A stretch of 55,130 bases of DNA from Clostridiales bacterium (GCA_022763735.1 JALEQY010000025.1:1-55130); one strand, 5' to 3'; positions 25,864-34,915 are shown, counted from the first letter of the stretch. Notes: generated by a model not told the origin, from the letters alone. Translations and numbers: made by a program.

Positions 25864-26004
25864 TCAGTCGCTTAAAATCATTTCAAAGAATTCCTTGAAA
25901 GTTATCGGTTCCTGAAAAGCTTGCTGCATGACATATGCGGCGAGTCCAGCTGTAGATAGTATTATCAGGAATATGAACAGTACAGTACCTATAAATTTTC
26001 TCAT
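25864..26004 (-). CDS. Small single-pass membrane peptide, hypothetical
   Basis: A 46-residue frame starting at ATG 26004 with GAAGGA 8 bases upstream on the minus strand. It begins MRKFIGTVLFIFLIILSTAG: two basic residues, then a roughly 20-residue hydrophobic helix, then a short polar tail ending FEMILSD. It is flanked by an upstream terminator (26029-26060) and a downstream terminator (25783-25833), so it is an isolated unit, or is read by incomplete termination behind the APC permease. No family is recognised. The good ribosome site, start and terminator make it a plausible gene. Confidence 0.6.
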   Translation of the reverse strand: MRKFIGTVLFIFLIILSTAGLAAYVMQQAFQEPITFKEFFEMILSD

Positions 26005-26028
26005 ATAATAATCCTTCTTTTTAAAAAT

Positions 26029-26060
26029 ACGAAAAAGCCGTTATTCAACGGCTTTTTCGT
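26029..26060 (-). terminator. Terminator of the APC permease gene
   Basis: A perfect 14-base-pair stem (arms ACGAAAAAGCCGTT and its complement) around a four-base loop, symmetrical with T-runs on both strands. It lies 15 bases past the permease stop codon. Confidence 0.88.
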
Positions 26061-26075
26061 TTAAATAATTAACAG

Positions 26076-27635
26076 TTATATGATCCATGAAATTACGAAG
26101 AGTAATACGCCGATTATAGCGAAGCAGTAAGCTCCGAATCTCCATCTCTTGTACTGGCTGTCCAGCTTTGCCTTTTCTTCAGCATTAGGTTCAGCTGTAG
26201 CAAGAGCAAGCGCTTCCACATCGAGAGCTTCCTGAGGAATAGGTCTCTTGCGGACATAGAGTACATAGTACAGGATAGCGAGTACATCCCAGACAATATT
26301 GTACCAGATAGCTACAGGATCGTAAGCCAGGATCAGCAGTAATGCGAAGCATACGATGCTGAACCATGCACCAAATGTGCCTGCAGGGCATTTCCAAGGT
26401 CTCTTGAGATCAGGTTCTTTCTTACGCAATGCCAGGAATGACCAGAAACCTATGATGTAGGCCTGAATCTGGTTGTAAGCACACATCATTGCAACGATCT
26501 TGATAGATCCGGTAAGGATGAAGAATACACCGAGGACACCGCAGAGTACTACAGCACGGTGAGGACTCTTGAACTTATTGTGAACCTTACCGAAGTATTT
26601 AGGGAAGTTGCCGTCTTCAGCCATTATGTAAATGTAACGTGCAGGACCTGCAATACAAGGGTTCATAGTGGAGAAGTCTCCGCCCAGTGTAATGCCCAGA
26701 CACAGGATAACCAGAGGAAGTCCCACGATACCTGCATACTGCATAGCTTCCGCATAAGGAGCAGCGGCAGTGTACAGATCAGGAACATGCTGTGCAGGAG
26801 TAAGTGCGCACAGGAACCACTGGAATAAAAGGTTTACAGCCAGTACGCAGAACGGTGAAATCAGCAGTGCTCTAGGAATAGTGATCTGAGGGAACTTAAC
26901 TTCAGAACCCATACCCACGATGGTTTCATATCCGAAGAAGCACCAGAGTACAAGCAGTACGGCCTGTGCAAATGCATTAACACCAGCAGGGATTCCAACA
27001 CCGGCAACCATTTCAGTGATGCCTGAGAAATCAGCTTTTGCAATAACTGTAGCAAACCATACAAGTGAGCATGCCCAAAAGAAGAACATAAAGAAATTCT
27101 GGGTCTTACCATTCATCTCAATACCTCTGTATGAGATAAATGTGAAGAGAATGAACAGTCCGATTGCAGGAAGAACCTTCCAGAGAAATACATCAGTAGG
27201 AACATTTCCTGCAAAATAATCGATCAGTGAATAATCGTTGTTGTCAACAGGAACATTCATGCCAAGCGCATTCAGAAGTCTTACAAAATAGTTTGAGAAT
27301 GCCATGGCTTCTGAAGCACCAATACCTACCTGAGCCAGAGTGTAGTTCCAGCTTTCGAATACTGCTACAGGGTAATTGATGGCTCTCTTTGCAAATGAGT
27401 AGGTACCACCTGCCAGAGGGAGTGCAGCACCCATTTCACCATACATTGCGCATGGGAAAAGAATGAGCACGAAAGCAATTAATGATGCGATAATTACGGT
27501 GCCGCCCATAAGTCCTACGATCTGAGAACCTACTGTAAAAAGTCCTACGCCTATTACAGCACCGGCTGTAATGGTGACACATTCAGCAAGTCCCAAAGAT
27601 CTGTTCAGGGTTTGGGCTTTAACATTGTTTTCCAT
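26076..27635 (-). CDS. APC-superfamily amino acid permease
   Basis: A 519-residue cytoplasmic-membrane transporter with about twelve hydrophobic helices. The first helix carries TAGAVIGVGLFTVGSQI, the unwound Gly-rich substrate-binding segment of the APC superfamily, and GEMGAALPLAGGTYSFAKRA follows as helix 3. Long hydrophobic blocks run to the C-terminus, which ends with a further helix after a charged loop near residue 485-500. ATG 27635 follows AAGGAGG by 8 bases. Downstream is a strong terminator and upstream a small membrane-protein gene on the same strand. It is divergent from an AraC/kinase/aminotransferase set, so it may import an amine or amino acid used by those enzymes (inference). 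Substrate unknown. Confidence 0.88.
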   Translation of the reverse strand: MENNVKAQTLNRSLGLAECVTITAGAVIGVGLFTVGSQIVGLMGGTVIIASLIAFVLILFPCAMYGEMGAALPLAGGTYSFAKRAINYPVAVFESWNYTLAQVGIGASEAMAFSNYFVRLLNALGMNVPVDNNDYSLIDYFAGNVPTDVFLWKVLPAIGLFILFTFISYRGIEMNGKTQNFFMFFFWACSLVWFATVIAKADFSGITEMVAGVGIPAGVNAFAQAVLLVLWCFFGYETIVGMGSEVKFPQITIPRALLISPFCVLAVNLLFQWFLCALTPAQHVPDLYTAAAPYAEAMQYAGIVGLPLVILCLGITLGGDFSTMNPCIAGPARYIYIMAEDGNFPKYFGKVHNKFKSPHRAVVLCGVLGVFFILTGSIKIVAMMCAYNQIQAYIIGFWSFLALRKKEPDLKRPWKCPAGTFGAWFSIVCFALLLILAYDPVAIWYNIVWDVLAILYYVLYVRKRPIPQEALDVEALALATAEPNAEEKAKLDSQYKRWRFGAYCFAIIGVLLFVISWII

Positions 27636-27695
27636 AAACAAAACCTCCTTCAAATAATAAAAATATAAAATGAATATAAATTGAATTGATTTATA

Positions 27696-28049
27696 TTAAT
27701 TTTCATGAATATCAGATGAGGTCTCTGCAGAATTGTCGGCAGCAGAGCGCATTTTGCGATTTCTGTAATAAGGAAACAGAAATACCAGAGTTGCAATATT
27801 AAATGTAAGCCACATCCTTAGACAGAACAGGATCAGCCCGTTATATTCGTTCGGGTCTGCTATTATCAAAGGTCTTACAGCCAGAACTGTCGATACAATA
27901 AAACAGATTGCAGGTAATATAAGACCTGTATAAGGATTGCGGCGTTCACACAGATATTTCTGAAAACTGATTATCAGGTACATTCCGATAAGCGCTGACG
28001 GCAGTATTATTATCATTTTGTCAGGATCCATATTCTGTAGTATCTGCAT
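27696..28049 (-). CDS. Small membrane protein of unknown function
   Basis: A 117-residue protein with three hydrophobic segments (about residues 12-30, 42-62 and 72-92) and a short charged, Ser-rich C-terminal tail. ATG 28049 has ACAGGAG 8 bases upstream. It precedes the APC permease gene on the same strand with a 60-base gap, so the two are probably co-transcribed. I recognise no family. It could be an accessory subunit of the permease. Confidence 0.65.
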   Translation of the reverse strand: MQILQNMDPDKMIIILPSALIGMYLIISFQKYLCERRNPYTGLILPAICFIVSTVLAVRPLIIADPNEYNGLILFCLRMWLTFNIATLVFLFPYYRNRKMRSAADNSAETSSDIHEN

Positions 28050-28075
28050 GATATAACTCCTGTTAACAATAAAGG

Positions 28076-28093
28076 TTGATTCATCAGAATCAA
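28076..28093. promoter_or_regulatory. Inverted repeat, candidate operator
   Basis: TTGATTC and GAATCAA are separated by ATCA in the gap between the divergent permease and AraC transcription units. The perfect 7-base arms suggest a binding site for a dimeric regulator, although AraC proteins usually bind direct repeats. Confidence 0.35.
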
Positions 28094-28167
28094 TAATTTG
28101 ACGATTTTTAAATTTCCATGGTTTATTTTACACGCGGAATTATAATTATACTAGGAAAAAACGGAAG

Positions 28168-28196
28168 TTGACCAGGGAAATATCAGGTGCTATGAT
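28168..28196 (+). promoter_or_regulatory. Promoter of the AraC-kinase-aminotransferase set
   Basis: TTGACC at 28168-28173, 17 bases, TATGAT at 28191-28196, 51 bases before the AraC-type start codon. Confidence 0.65.
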
Positions 28197-28247
28197 AAAA
28201 ATAAGTGAAAATAGCGTTCCGATTTTTACTATTATGGAGAACAGAAC

Positions 28248-29126
28248 ATGTCATTTGTGATAAGCAAGAAGCAGTATCTGGCGCCAAGTGAGCCCAGAAT
28301 TCAATACGAACCGATGCTGTTCAGTGCAGAAGGACTGGATACAAGAAAAATCGACGTCAGGTTCGGGCACCCGCTTTATACTTATGTATCGGAAATTGTT
28401 TATGTCAGATGTGTTGCTGATACAAGCAGGTTGTTCCCTGTAATTCCTGACGGGTGCATGGCACTTGTATTTAACTGCAGAGGTGAAGATGTGAGTGCAT
28501 ATGTATGCGGAACGATAGATGAAGTCAGAAAGATAGAAATAGAACCTGAAGAATATTTTGTTTTTATTCGTTTTCTGCCGGGTGTGGGTTATTCGCTGAT
28601 CAATGAGAATATCGGCCGTATCACCGATAACTCAATGCCGGTGGAGACTGCGGTTACAGGGGGTTCACAGATGCTTTCGATACTTGAGAGAGAAACTCAG
28701 CTGGTTGAAAGAGTAAGGCTGATATCGAAGGTGATCAGAGTGAATCTGATTAATGAGCCTGACAAATATCTGGTCAGGTATTGCACTGAGAAGATTTTCA
28801 GTACTCACGGCAATATTAAAATTGAAGAACTTGCAGAGGAAACAGGGTTTACTGCAAGACATATAGGCAAGATGTTTGAAAAGTGTGTAGGTATATCCCC
28901 CAAGCTTTTTTCACAGATTATGAGACTTCAGATTTCAATGAACAGAATAAGAGAGGATAAGGAGAAACTCCTGGTTGATATTGCAGTGGACAGCGGTTTT
29001 TTTGATCATGCACATATGAACAGGATGTACAGAAAGCTTGTTCATTGTTCATCAGGTGAATTCAGAAAAAATGAATTTGCGAATCTGGATTTCGACAGGA
29101 TAGATGATTACATTTCCGTTAGTTAA
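28248..29126 (+). CDS. AraC-family transcriptional regulator
   Basis: A 292-residue activator-type regulator. The N-terminal 150 residues look like the DUF6597-type ligand domain of AraC proteins (FPVIPDGCMALVFNC and FVFIRFLPG). The C-terminal double helix-turn-helix is at about 185-280, with ARHIGKMFEKCVGISPKLF and ALDSGFFDHAHMNRMYRK-like spacing (here IAVDSGFFDHAHMNRMYRK). ATG 28248 follows GGAG. The kinase gene starts 31 bases after its stop, so they form an operon, and the permease pair runs divergently. It probably controls both sets in response to their substrate. Confidence 0.85.
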   Translation: MSFVISKKQYLAPSEPRIQYEPMLFSAEGLDTRKIDVRFGHPLYTYVSEIVYVRCVADTSRLFPVIPDGCMALVFNCRGEDVSAYVCGTIDEVRKIEIEPEEYFVFIRFLPGVGYSLINENIGRITDNSMPVETAVTGGSQMLSILERETQLVERVRLISKVIRVNLINEPDKYLVRYCTEKIFSTHGNIKIEELAEETGFTARHIGKMFEKCVGISPKLFSQIMRLQISMNRIREDKEKLLVDIAVDSGFFDHAHMNRMYRKLVHCSSGEFRKNEFANLDFDRIDDYISVS

Positions 29127-29157
29127 AAAGTATTTATCAAGAAAGAAGGAAATGATT

Positions 29158-30657
29158 ATGAAAAAGAAAAAATATTATATAGGACTTGATCAGGGAACTA
29201 CAGGTACGACTACATTGCTGCTTGATGAAAAATGGAATATTGTCTCAAGAGGATACAGAGAACACAGGCAGTACTATCCTAAACCGGGATGGGTTGAACA
29301 TGATCCTCTTGAACTGTGGCAGCGAGTTACCGAATCGATGAATATGGCTCTGGAGCTTGCAGGAGCAACGGCCGATCAGATAAAGTGCATAGGTATTGAC
29401 AATCAGGGTGAAACTGTTATGCTTTGGGATAAGGCGACAGGTGCACCTCTTTATAATGCTATTGTATGGCAGGACAGGAGAATGGCCAGATATGCTGATG
29501 AACTGACAAAGGAACATGGAGAGTTGATCAGAGAAAAGACCGGCCTTATGGCAGATTCATATTTCAGCGGACCTAAAATAAAATGGATTATAGATAATGT
29601 TGACGGTGTAAGGGATAAAATAAATCAGGGACGTGTGCTTGCAGGAACCATAGATTCATGGCTGATATGGAAAATGACACATGGCAAGGTTCATGTGACA
29701 GACTGTTCGACAGCATCGAGAACTATGATGTTTAACATACATACAGGCAGATGGGATGAGGATATACTTGATATTCTGGGAATTCCTAAATCAATTCTCC
29801 CTGAAATATGTGACAGTGCCATGATATACGGATATACTGATCCGCTTGATTTCTTCGGAGCCAGAATACCTATATCAGGATCGGTAGTCGATCAGCAGGC
29901 TGCATTGTTCGGACAGGCCTGCTTTTCACAGGGAAATATTAAATGTACTTATGGTACGGGATGTTTTATGCTGATGAATACCGGTGACAAAGCTGTATAT
30001 TCAAAAAACGGACTTCTTACCACTGTGGCATGGAGACTCAACAGGAAGATGTCGTTTGCGCTTGATGGAGGAATATATATTACAGGTGCTGCGACTCAGT
30101 GGCTCAGAGATGGAATAAAAATCATCGATAATGCTGCACAGACAGAAGAAATGGCATATGCGGCCGGAGGTAACGGAGGCGTCTACTTTGTTCCGGCATT
30201 TTCAGGTCTCGCAGCACCTCACTGGGATTCCTATGCCCGAGGAACTATGGTCGGGATAACAGGGGGAACAACCAGAGAGCACATTGTCAGAGCCACCCTT
30301 GAATCAACAGCATATCAGGTTAAAGATAATCTTGATGTAATGAATATGGATTCAGGTATGCCTGTAACAATATTGAGAGCAGATGGAGGAGCTGCGGCAA
30401 ATAATTTCCTGATGCAGTTCCAGGCTGACCTTCTGGGAATACCTGTTGACGTGCCGGTAATAAAAGATACAACAGCACTTGGTGCAGCCCAGCTTGCTGC
30501 TTTGGGTGCGGGTGAGTTTGATTCAATTGAACAGCTTGAAGGAAACTGGAAGCTTGCCAGAAGATATGAGCCGAAGATGAGTATAGACGAAAGGGAAACC
30601 CTGTTGTACAACTGGCACAGAGCTGTGGAAAGAGCCAAGAGCTGGTCGGAGGAATAG
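29158..30657 (+). CDS. FGGY-family kinase, glycerol-kinase-like with altered substrate site
   Basis: A 499-residue sugar/polyol kinase closest to glycerol kinase: GLDQGTTGTTTLLLD at the start, PKPGWVEHDP, AIVWQDRR, and the ATP-side GTGCFMLMNTG. Catalytic Asp is D245 (VDQQAALFGQ), and Tyr135 (DSYFSG) is kept. The glycerol-binding Arg (Arg83 of E. coli GlpK, in NQRET) is Gly84 here (DNQGET), though the next Glu is kept. Substrate is therefore probably not glycerol. ATG 29158 follows AGAAGGA by 7 bases; the frame opens earlier inside the AraC gene. No glycerol facilitator or GlpD is adjacent; an aminotransferase gene follows instead. An amino-polyol or other polyol substrate is possible. Confidence 0.82.
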   Translation: MKKKKYYIGLDQGTTGTTTLLLDEKWNIVSRGYREHRQYYPKPGWVEHDPLELWQRVTESMNMALELAGATADQIKCIGIDNQGETVMLWDKATGAPLYNAIVWQDRRMARYADELTKEHGELIREKTGLMADSYFSGPKIKWIIDNVDGVRDKINQGRVLAGTIDSWLIWKMTHGKVHVTDCSTASRTMMFNIHTGRWDEDILDILGIPKSILPEICDSAMIYGYTDPLDFFGARIPISGSVVDQQAALFGQACFSQGNIKCTYGTGCFMLMNTGDKAVYSKNGLLTTVAWRLNRKMSFALDGGIYITGAATQWLRDGIKIIDNAAQTEEMAYAAGGNGGVYFVPAFSGLAAPHWDSYARGTMVGITGGTTREHIVRATLESTAYQVKDNLDVMNMDSGMPVTILRADGGAAANNFLMQFQADLLGIPVDVPVIKDTTALGAAQLAALGAGEFDSIEQLEGNWKLARRYEPKMSIDERETLLYNWHRAVERAKSWSEE

Positions 30658-30723
30658 CGAAAAACAGCACATATACTGTTTCGAGATAAATATAGTGAAT
30701 AAACCTGAAAGGAAGTAAAGAAG

Positions 30724-31815
30724 ATGAGCGCACCAAAATTATTCAGTCCGGGACCTGTAATGGTCAAAGAAAATGTACGAGAAGCTCTGGCACATTATGA
30801 TATCTGCCATAGAGGGCCGGAATTTGAGGAACTGTTTGCCAGAGCAACAGCTAAAATCAATAAACTGTTCAAAGCGGATGATTCATACAGATCAGTTATA
30901 ATTTCAGGTTCAGGAACATCCTCTAATGAGACTGTTCTTTCTTCTATTTTCAAAGAAGGCGAGAAAGTAATGCTGATCAGAAATGGCGTGTTCGGCGAAA
31001 GACTGCTTGAAATAATCAATAAATATGAAATCCCGCTTGTAGACTGTGAATTTCCGTGGGGAGAATATCCGTCAGTGGAAAAAATTGAAGAAATGCTGTC
31101 AGCAAATCCGGATGTCAAAGTCGTTGCCATGGTTTTCCATGAGACGTCGACAGGTATGATTAATCCGGTAAAGGCTGTCGGTGAAATTGCTGACAGGTAT
31201 AACAAATGGTTTTTCGTTGACTGTGTTTCAGCAGCTGCCGGAGAACTTATCGATATTGCTGATATGAAAATAACATTTGCCACTTCTGTTGGAGGAAAAT
31301 GTCTGGGTGCATATCCGGGATCTGCTTATATTTGCGGTAAGAAAGCAGCATTTGAGACTCTGACTCCGGAAATGGGAAGAAATGTATATCTTAACCTTGC
31401 TAAGCATTATGATGCAGCGGAGAAAAAGAATCAGACACCGAATACTCCTAATGTAAACCTGTTCTGGGCTCTGGATGCTGCTCTTGACAATGCGCTGGCT
31501 GACGGCGGTGTTGAGGCAAGAGTTGCAAGATATAAGGAGTGTGCATGTATATTGAGAAAAGGTATGAAGGATATGGGACTTAAGCTTCTTCTGGATGATG
31601 AATCCAGAATGGCAAATACTGTAACTTCTGTATTCCTGCCTGAAGGCAAAGATCTTAAACAGTTCCTCGCTGATATGGAATCCAGAGGATATGTTGTTTA
31701 CAGCGGCAAGGGCAAATACGAAGAAATGGGAATGTTCCAGGTTGCAAACATGGGAGAAATATACCCTGCCGACTGTGAGGAATTCCTCAAGGTTCTTGCT
31801 GAATGCATCAGATAA
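30724..31815 (+). CDS. Class V aminotransferase, PhnW/alanine-glyoxylate type
   Basis: A 363-residue fold-type I PLP enzyme that moves an amino group between an amine and a keto acid. LFSPGPVMV at the start, DICHRGPEFE near residue 20, ISGSGTSSNE near 60, FVDCVSAAAGEL near 160 and the PLP lysine K192 in SVGGKCLGAYPG mark the 2-aminoethylphosphonate:pyruvate / serine-glyoxylate aminotransferase group. No phosphonoacetaldehyde hydrolase or phosphonate transporter is nearby, so PhnW activity is not supported by context. It is the last gene of the AraC-kinase set, 66 bases after the kinase with AGGAAG before ATG 30724, and a strong terminator follows. It probably acts on the kinase product or the permease cargo (inference). 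Confidence 0.82.
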   Translation: MSAPKLFSPGPVMVKENVREALAHYDICHRGPEFEELFARATAKINKLFKADDSYRSVIISGSGTSSNETVLSSIFKEGEKVMLIRNGVFGERLLEIINKYEIPLVDCEFPWGEYPSVEKIEEMLSANPDVKVVAMVFHETSTGMINPVKAVGEIADRYNKWFFVDCVSAAAGELIDIADMKITFATSVGGKCLGAYPGSAYICGKKAAFETLTPEMGRNVYLNLAKHYDAAEKKNQTPNTPNVNLFWALDAALDNALADGGVEARVARYKECACILRKGMKDMGLKLLLDDESRMANTVTSVFLPEGKDLKQFLADMESRGYVVYSGKGKYEEMGMFQVANMGEIYPADCEEFLKVLAECIR

Positions 31816-31858
31816 AACAAGCTATGAGAACACACTTATCATAGATACCAACCCAAAG

Positions 31859-31909
31859 AAAAAGAACTGTCGTTTCGACCGCAGATTGTCGAAATACAGT
31901 TCTTTTTTA
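31859..31909. terminator. Bidirectional terminator after the aminotransferase gene
   Basis: AAGAACTGT pairs with ACAGTTCTT, and GTTTCGAC with GTCGAAAT inside it, followed by TTTTTT. The convergent PHP phosphatase gene ends 33 bases further on, and the A-run on the left lets it serve both strands. Confidence 0.85.
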
Positions 31910-31941
31910 CCGTTAATTAAAAAGTATAATGATGGTAACAG

Positions 31942-32766
31942 TTACAGGTTCAGAAATTCCGGCTTTCTCTGACGGAAAATACAGTGATATCTGAATCCCA
32001 GTGATTTTGCAAACTCTACCGCATCGTTGAAATTAAGCTGGTAATGTACCGGATTATGGGCATCAGATCCCAATGTCAGAATTTCTCCGCCCAGCTCTCT
32101 GTATCTTCTGAGAATGGATTCTCTGGGAAGCCATGTTCCGGTTCCGTATTTAAAACTTGAAGTGTTGATTTCTATTCCTTTGCCGTTACTGATCATAAGC
32201 CTGAGAATTTCATCAATGATATCAGCAACAGGATTGTAATCATATAGTTTACCGATGTATCTGTCCAGGATACTGAAGTGACCGACGATATCGTAGTTGT
32301 TAAACTGTTTGAGACAGCCATACATATAAGTGTAGAAATCCTCCACCATCGCAGGACCGTCAACATCTGTAAAATCATATGTATACAGATCTTTATCTCT
32401 ATGACAGTGAAATGATCCGATTATGACATCATAAGGATAGTCGTTTATTACTTTATCTGCTGCATCAAACTGCCCCTCCATGATACCTACTTCAAGACCG
32501 ATAAGAATTTCCATGATGTCGCGGTATTTCTCTTTTGCATATGAAAGAGTCTGCTGATATTTTCTGAAGTCGATAGTAAACGGAAATTCGGGATCAGGAT
32601 ATCCGGGATCATAATGATCAGTTACAGCAAGTGTTTTGATTCCTTTTGATACAGCACCATCAAGCATTTCATCTACAGTAGAGTCACAGTCATCTGAAAA
32701 TCCGGTGTGTGTATGAAAATCGGTTGTAAGCACGCAGGTGCCAGAATTGATATTTGTTGTGTCCAT
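31942..32766 (-). CDS. PHP-family phosphatase, histidinol-phosphatase-like
   Basis: A 274-residue metal-dependent phosphoesterase of the PHP superfamily. Metal ligands are visible as DFHTHTGFSDD near residue 16, VTDHYDP near 48, GLEVGIMEG near 90, IIGSFHCHRD near 115, VGHFSILDR near 160 and LGSDAHNP near 235. The order matches HisK-type histidinol-phosphate phosphatase, but no histidine biosynthesis gene is near. ATG 32766 follows AAAGGAATT. It is only 3 bases after the histidine kinase gene, so it is in the two-component operon and may be a general phosphatase. Confidence 0.82.
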   Translation of the reverse strand: MDTTNINSGTCVLTTDFHTHTGFSDDCDSTVDEMLDGAVSKGIKTLAVTDHYDPGYPDPEFPFTIDFRKYQQTLSYAKEKYRDIMEILIGLEVGIMEGQFDAADKVINDYPYDVIIGSFHCHRDKDLYTYDFTDVDGPAMVEDFYTYMYGCLKQFNNYDIVGHFSILDRYIGKLYDYNPVADIIDEILRLMISNGKGIEINTSSFKYGTGTWLPRESILRRYRELGGEILTLGSDAHNPVHYQLNFNDAVEFAKSLGFRYHCIFRQRKPEFLNL

Positions 32767-32769
32767 TGT

Positions 32770-34254
32770 TTAATTCCTTTTGTCCAGTATAAGTTTATTG
32801 TTAAATGTAATATTGTTCTGTTTATCTTTCTCCACTTTAACGAACGGCAGTTCAAACCAGAAAGAAGTTCCTTCCCCGACAGTACTGTCAACACCGAAAT
32901 CAACTTTGTGGAGGGTCAGTATTTCTTTGACTATAGAAAGTCCAAGGCCAGAACCTTCAGCGGCGCGTACCATGTTGGAACTTGATCTGTAATATCTTTC
33001 CCATACATGACTGAGTTCATCAGGAGCTATTCCCACTCCGTGATCTTCAACCTTGCATAGTACTGACCGACCTCTGCGCCTGAGTGAGATATTGATAAAC
33101 TTATCATCTCCACAGAATTTGATTGCGTTGGTTACAAGATTGGAAAGCACCTGTTTGATCTTTTCCTCATCACCGTTTACGATGAAATTGGCATTACAGT
33201 CAAAATGAAAAGAAAAACCTTCGGTATCCTCCATAAGTCTGTATGTGTTGATTATACTTCCTGCGGCCTCCGTAATACTGAAATCTTTTTTGTCAATAGT
33301 CAGCTTGCCTGACTGCATTCTTGATATTGTAAGAAGGTCTTCAACAAGTGAATTAAGCCTGTCAGCCTCATCTATGATAACCTGCAGGTGCTGCTCTCTT
33401 TTTACAGGATTGTCCCCTGAAAGATCACGTATCATCTCGGCATATGATTTTATCATTGTAAGAGGTGTGCGCAGATCATGAGAGACATTGGCAATGAGAT
33501 CTTTCTGCAGCATATCGGATTTTTCGAGTTCAATTGAAGCGTTCGTAAGAGTATCCGCCAGATTTATTATTTCGGTGTAATGCCCTCCCCTGAATACAAT
33601 GCCGTATTCTCCATGTGCGAGTCTTTCTGCCGAATTTGTAATCTTTCGAATAGGGCGTGTGATTCTGGTTGAAAGATAGAAAGAAATAAGGCATGCTACA
33701 ATCAGTGATATGATAGTAACGTACACCAGCTGGTTTGTCAGTATTTTAACTGTTGATGAAACCGGCCACAGCGGAGAGAAAATATATATCAGCAGCGGTG
33801 TTTTGTCTTTCGCTTTCATCACATTGCCGCATACCAGAACGTCCTTCGATGAATCCATGCTTTTGATTTTAAGATATGCATATGACCTGTTGTTTTCGAG
33901 CATATAGTTATTGACTGTGTCAATCTGATCCGCGTAATACTGTGCATCAGTGTCATTTCCGGCTGGCTTGAAGTACATAGTGCTGCCGTCTGATGATACA
34001 ATATAGATAAACATATCATTTGAACTTGAAATATCCTCGACTTTTTCCAGGAAACTCTCGTCACTCTTTGTCTCGTAAGCAGTCTGAATACTTTTGGCAA
34101 CGTTCTTTGTCTGTTCGCCTTTCATGGTTGCATAAAAGCTGTTAAGGAAAAGAACCTGAAGCAGCCATAGAAGCAGCATGAGAAATCCGGCAAACAGAAT
34201 AAAATACAGCCAGGTTTTGAATTTAATACTTCTGTAGTCAGGTTTAAGCTTCAA
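32770..34254 (-). CDS. Sensor histidine kinase
   Basis: A 494-residue membrane kinase. A first helix lies at about 12-37, an extracytoplasmic sensing loop of about 130 residues follows (38-168), and a second helix at about 172-198. HAMP, then the phosphorylation site H259 in NVSHDLRTPLT, and a HATPase domain with NLVTNAIKFC, VEDHGVGIAPDE and EGSGLGLSIV. It resembles PhoR/VicK-like kinases of Firmicutes. Its start overlaps the end of the response regulator gene by 11 bases, so the two are coupled. Signal unknown. Confidence 0.92.
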   Translation of the reverse strand: MKLKPDYRSIKFKTWLYFILFAGFLMLLLWLLQVLFLNSFYATMKGEQTKNVAKSIQTAYETKSDESFLEKVEDISSSNDMFIYIVSSDGSTMYFKPAGNDTDAQYYADQIDTVNNYMLENNRSYAYLKIKSMDSSKDVLVCGNVMKAKDKTPLLIYIFSPLWPVSSTVKILTNQLVYVTIISLIVACLISFYLSTRITRPIRKITNSAERLAHGEYGIVFRGGHYTEIINLADTLTNASIELEKSDMLQKDLIANVSHDLRTPLTMIKSYAEMIRDLSGDNPVKREQHLQVIIDEADRLNSLVEDLLTISRMQSGKLTIDKKDFSITEAAGSIINTYRLMEDTEGFSFHFDCNANFIVNGDEEKIKQVLSNLVTNAIKFCGDDKFINISLRRRGRSVLCKVEDHGVGIAPDELSHVWERYYRSSSNMVRAAEGSGLGLSIVKEILTLHKVDFGVDSTVGEGTSFWFELPFVKVEKDKQNNITFNNKLILDKRN

Positions 34255-34915
34255 ATTTATAACCTACCCCTCTTAACGTTACAATGAAATCTCTGTATTT
34301 ACCCAGATTGTTTCTTAGGTTCTTGATATGTGTGTCAATGGTCCTGTCGTCACCGAAAAAGTCATATCCCCATATATCTGAGAGCAGTTTATCTCTGGAA
34401 AGAGCTATATTTTTGTTTTCAACAAGATAGAAAAGAAGGTCGTATTCCTTAGGAGTAAGTTCGACTTTTTCTCCATCCACTGTTACTGTTCTGGCAGGAA
34501 TATTGATTTCAAGTCCGTCAAATTTCATCACTTTTTCAACAGGTTTCTCCGAAGTGCTGTTCCTTGAGAGTACTGCGTTTACCCTTGCCATAAGTTCTTT
34601 GGGACTGAAAGGCTTAACAACATAATCATCTATACCCAGTTCAAAGCCAAACAATTTATCATACTCTTCGCTTCGGGCGGAAAGCATGATAATAGGGATA
34701 TCCTTGATTTTTTTTATTTCTTTACAGGCAGAGAATCCATCAAGTTTGGGCATCATGATATCCATGATAATAAGATCATAATCATTTAATTTGCAAAGTC
34801 CGACAGCAGACATCCCATCTGCCGCTTCTGTAATTTCATGCCCGTTGAACTCTGAATATTCTCTAATGACTTCTCTGATTTTCTGCTCGTCATCTGCAAC
34901 TAAAATCTTCGCCAT
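34244..34915 (-). CDS. OmpR-family response regulator
   Basis: A 223-residue transcription regulator with a receiver domain (DDE acidic pocket at residues 8-10, phospho-acceptor D52 in IIMDIMMPKLDG, K of VVKPFSPKE near 102) and a C-terminal winged helix (LTPKEYDLLFYL near 152, DRTIDTHIKNLRNNLG near 195). ATG 34915 has an AAGGAGG site. It is the first gene of the operon RR-kinase-PHP phosphatase. An extended minus-10 (TGCTATAAT, minus strand at about 35008-35016) lies about 93 bases upstream. Partner is the adjacent kinase; target genes unknown. Confidence 0.93.
   Translation of the reverse strand: MAKILVADDEQKIREVIREYSEFNGHEITEAADGMSAVGLCKLNDYDLIIMDIMMPKLDGFSACKEIKKIKDIPIIMLSARSEEYDKLFGFELGIDDYVVKPFSPKELMARVNAVLSRNSTSEKPVEKVMKFDGLEINIPARTVTVDGEKVELTPKEYDLLFYLVENKNIALSRDKLLSDIWGYDFFGDDRTIDTHIKNLRNNLGKYRDFIVTLRGVGYKFEA

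Noticed and set aside
29158-30657. Calling the FGGY enzyme a true glycerol kinase
   Set aside because: The glycerol-contacting Arg is replaced by Gly and there are no glycerol genes beside it, so only the family name is supported.
30724-31815. Calling the aminotransferase PhnW and the locus a phosphonate pathway
   Set aside because: No phosphonoacetaldehyde hydrolase, phosphonate transporter or C-P lyase gene is present; only class V family membership is secure.
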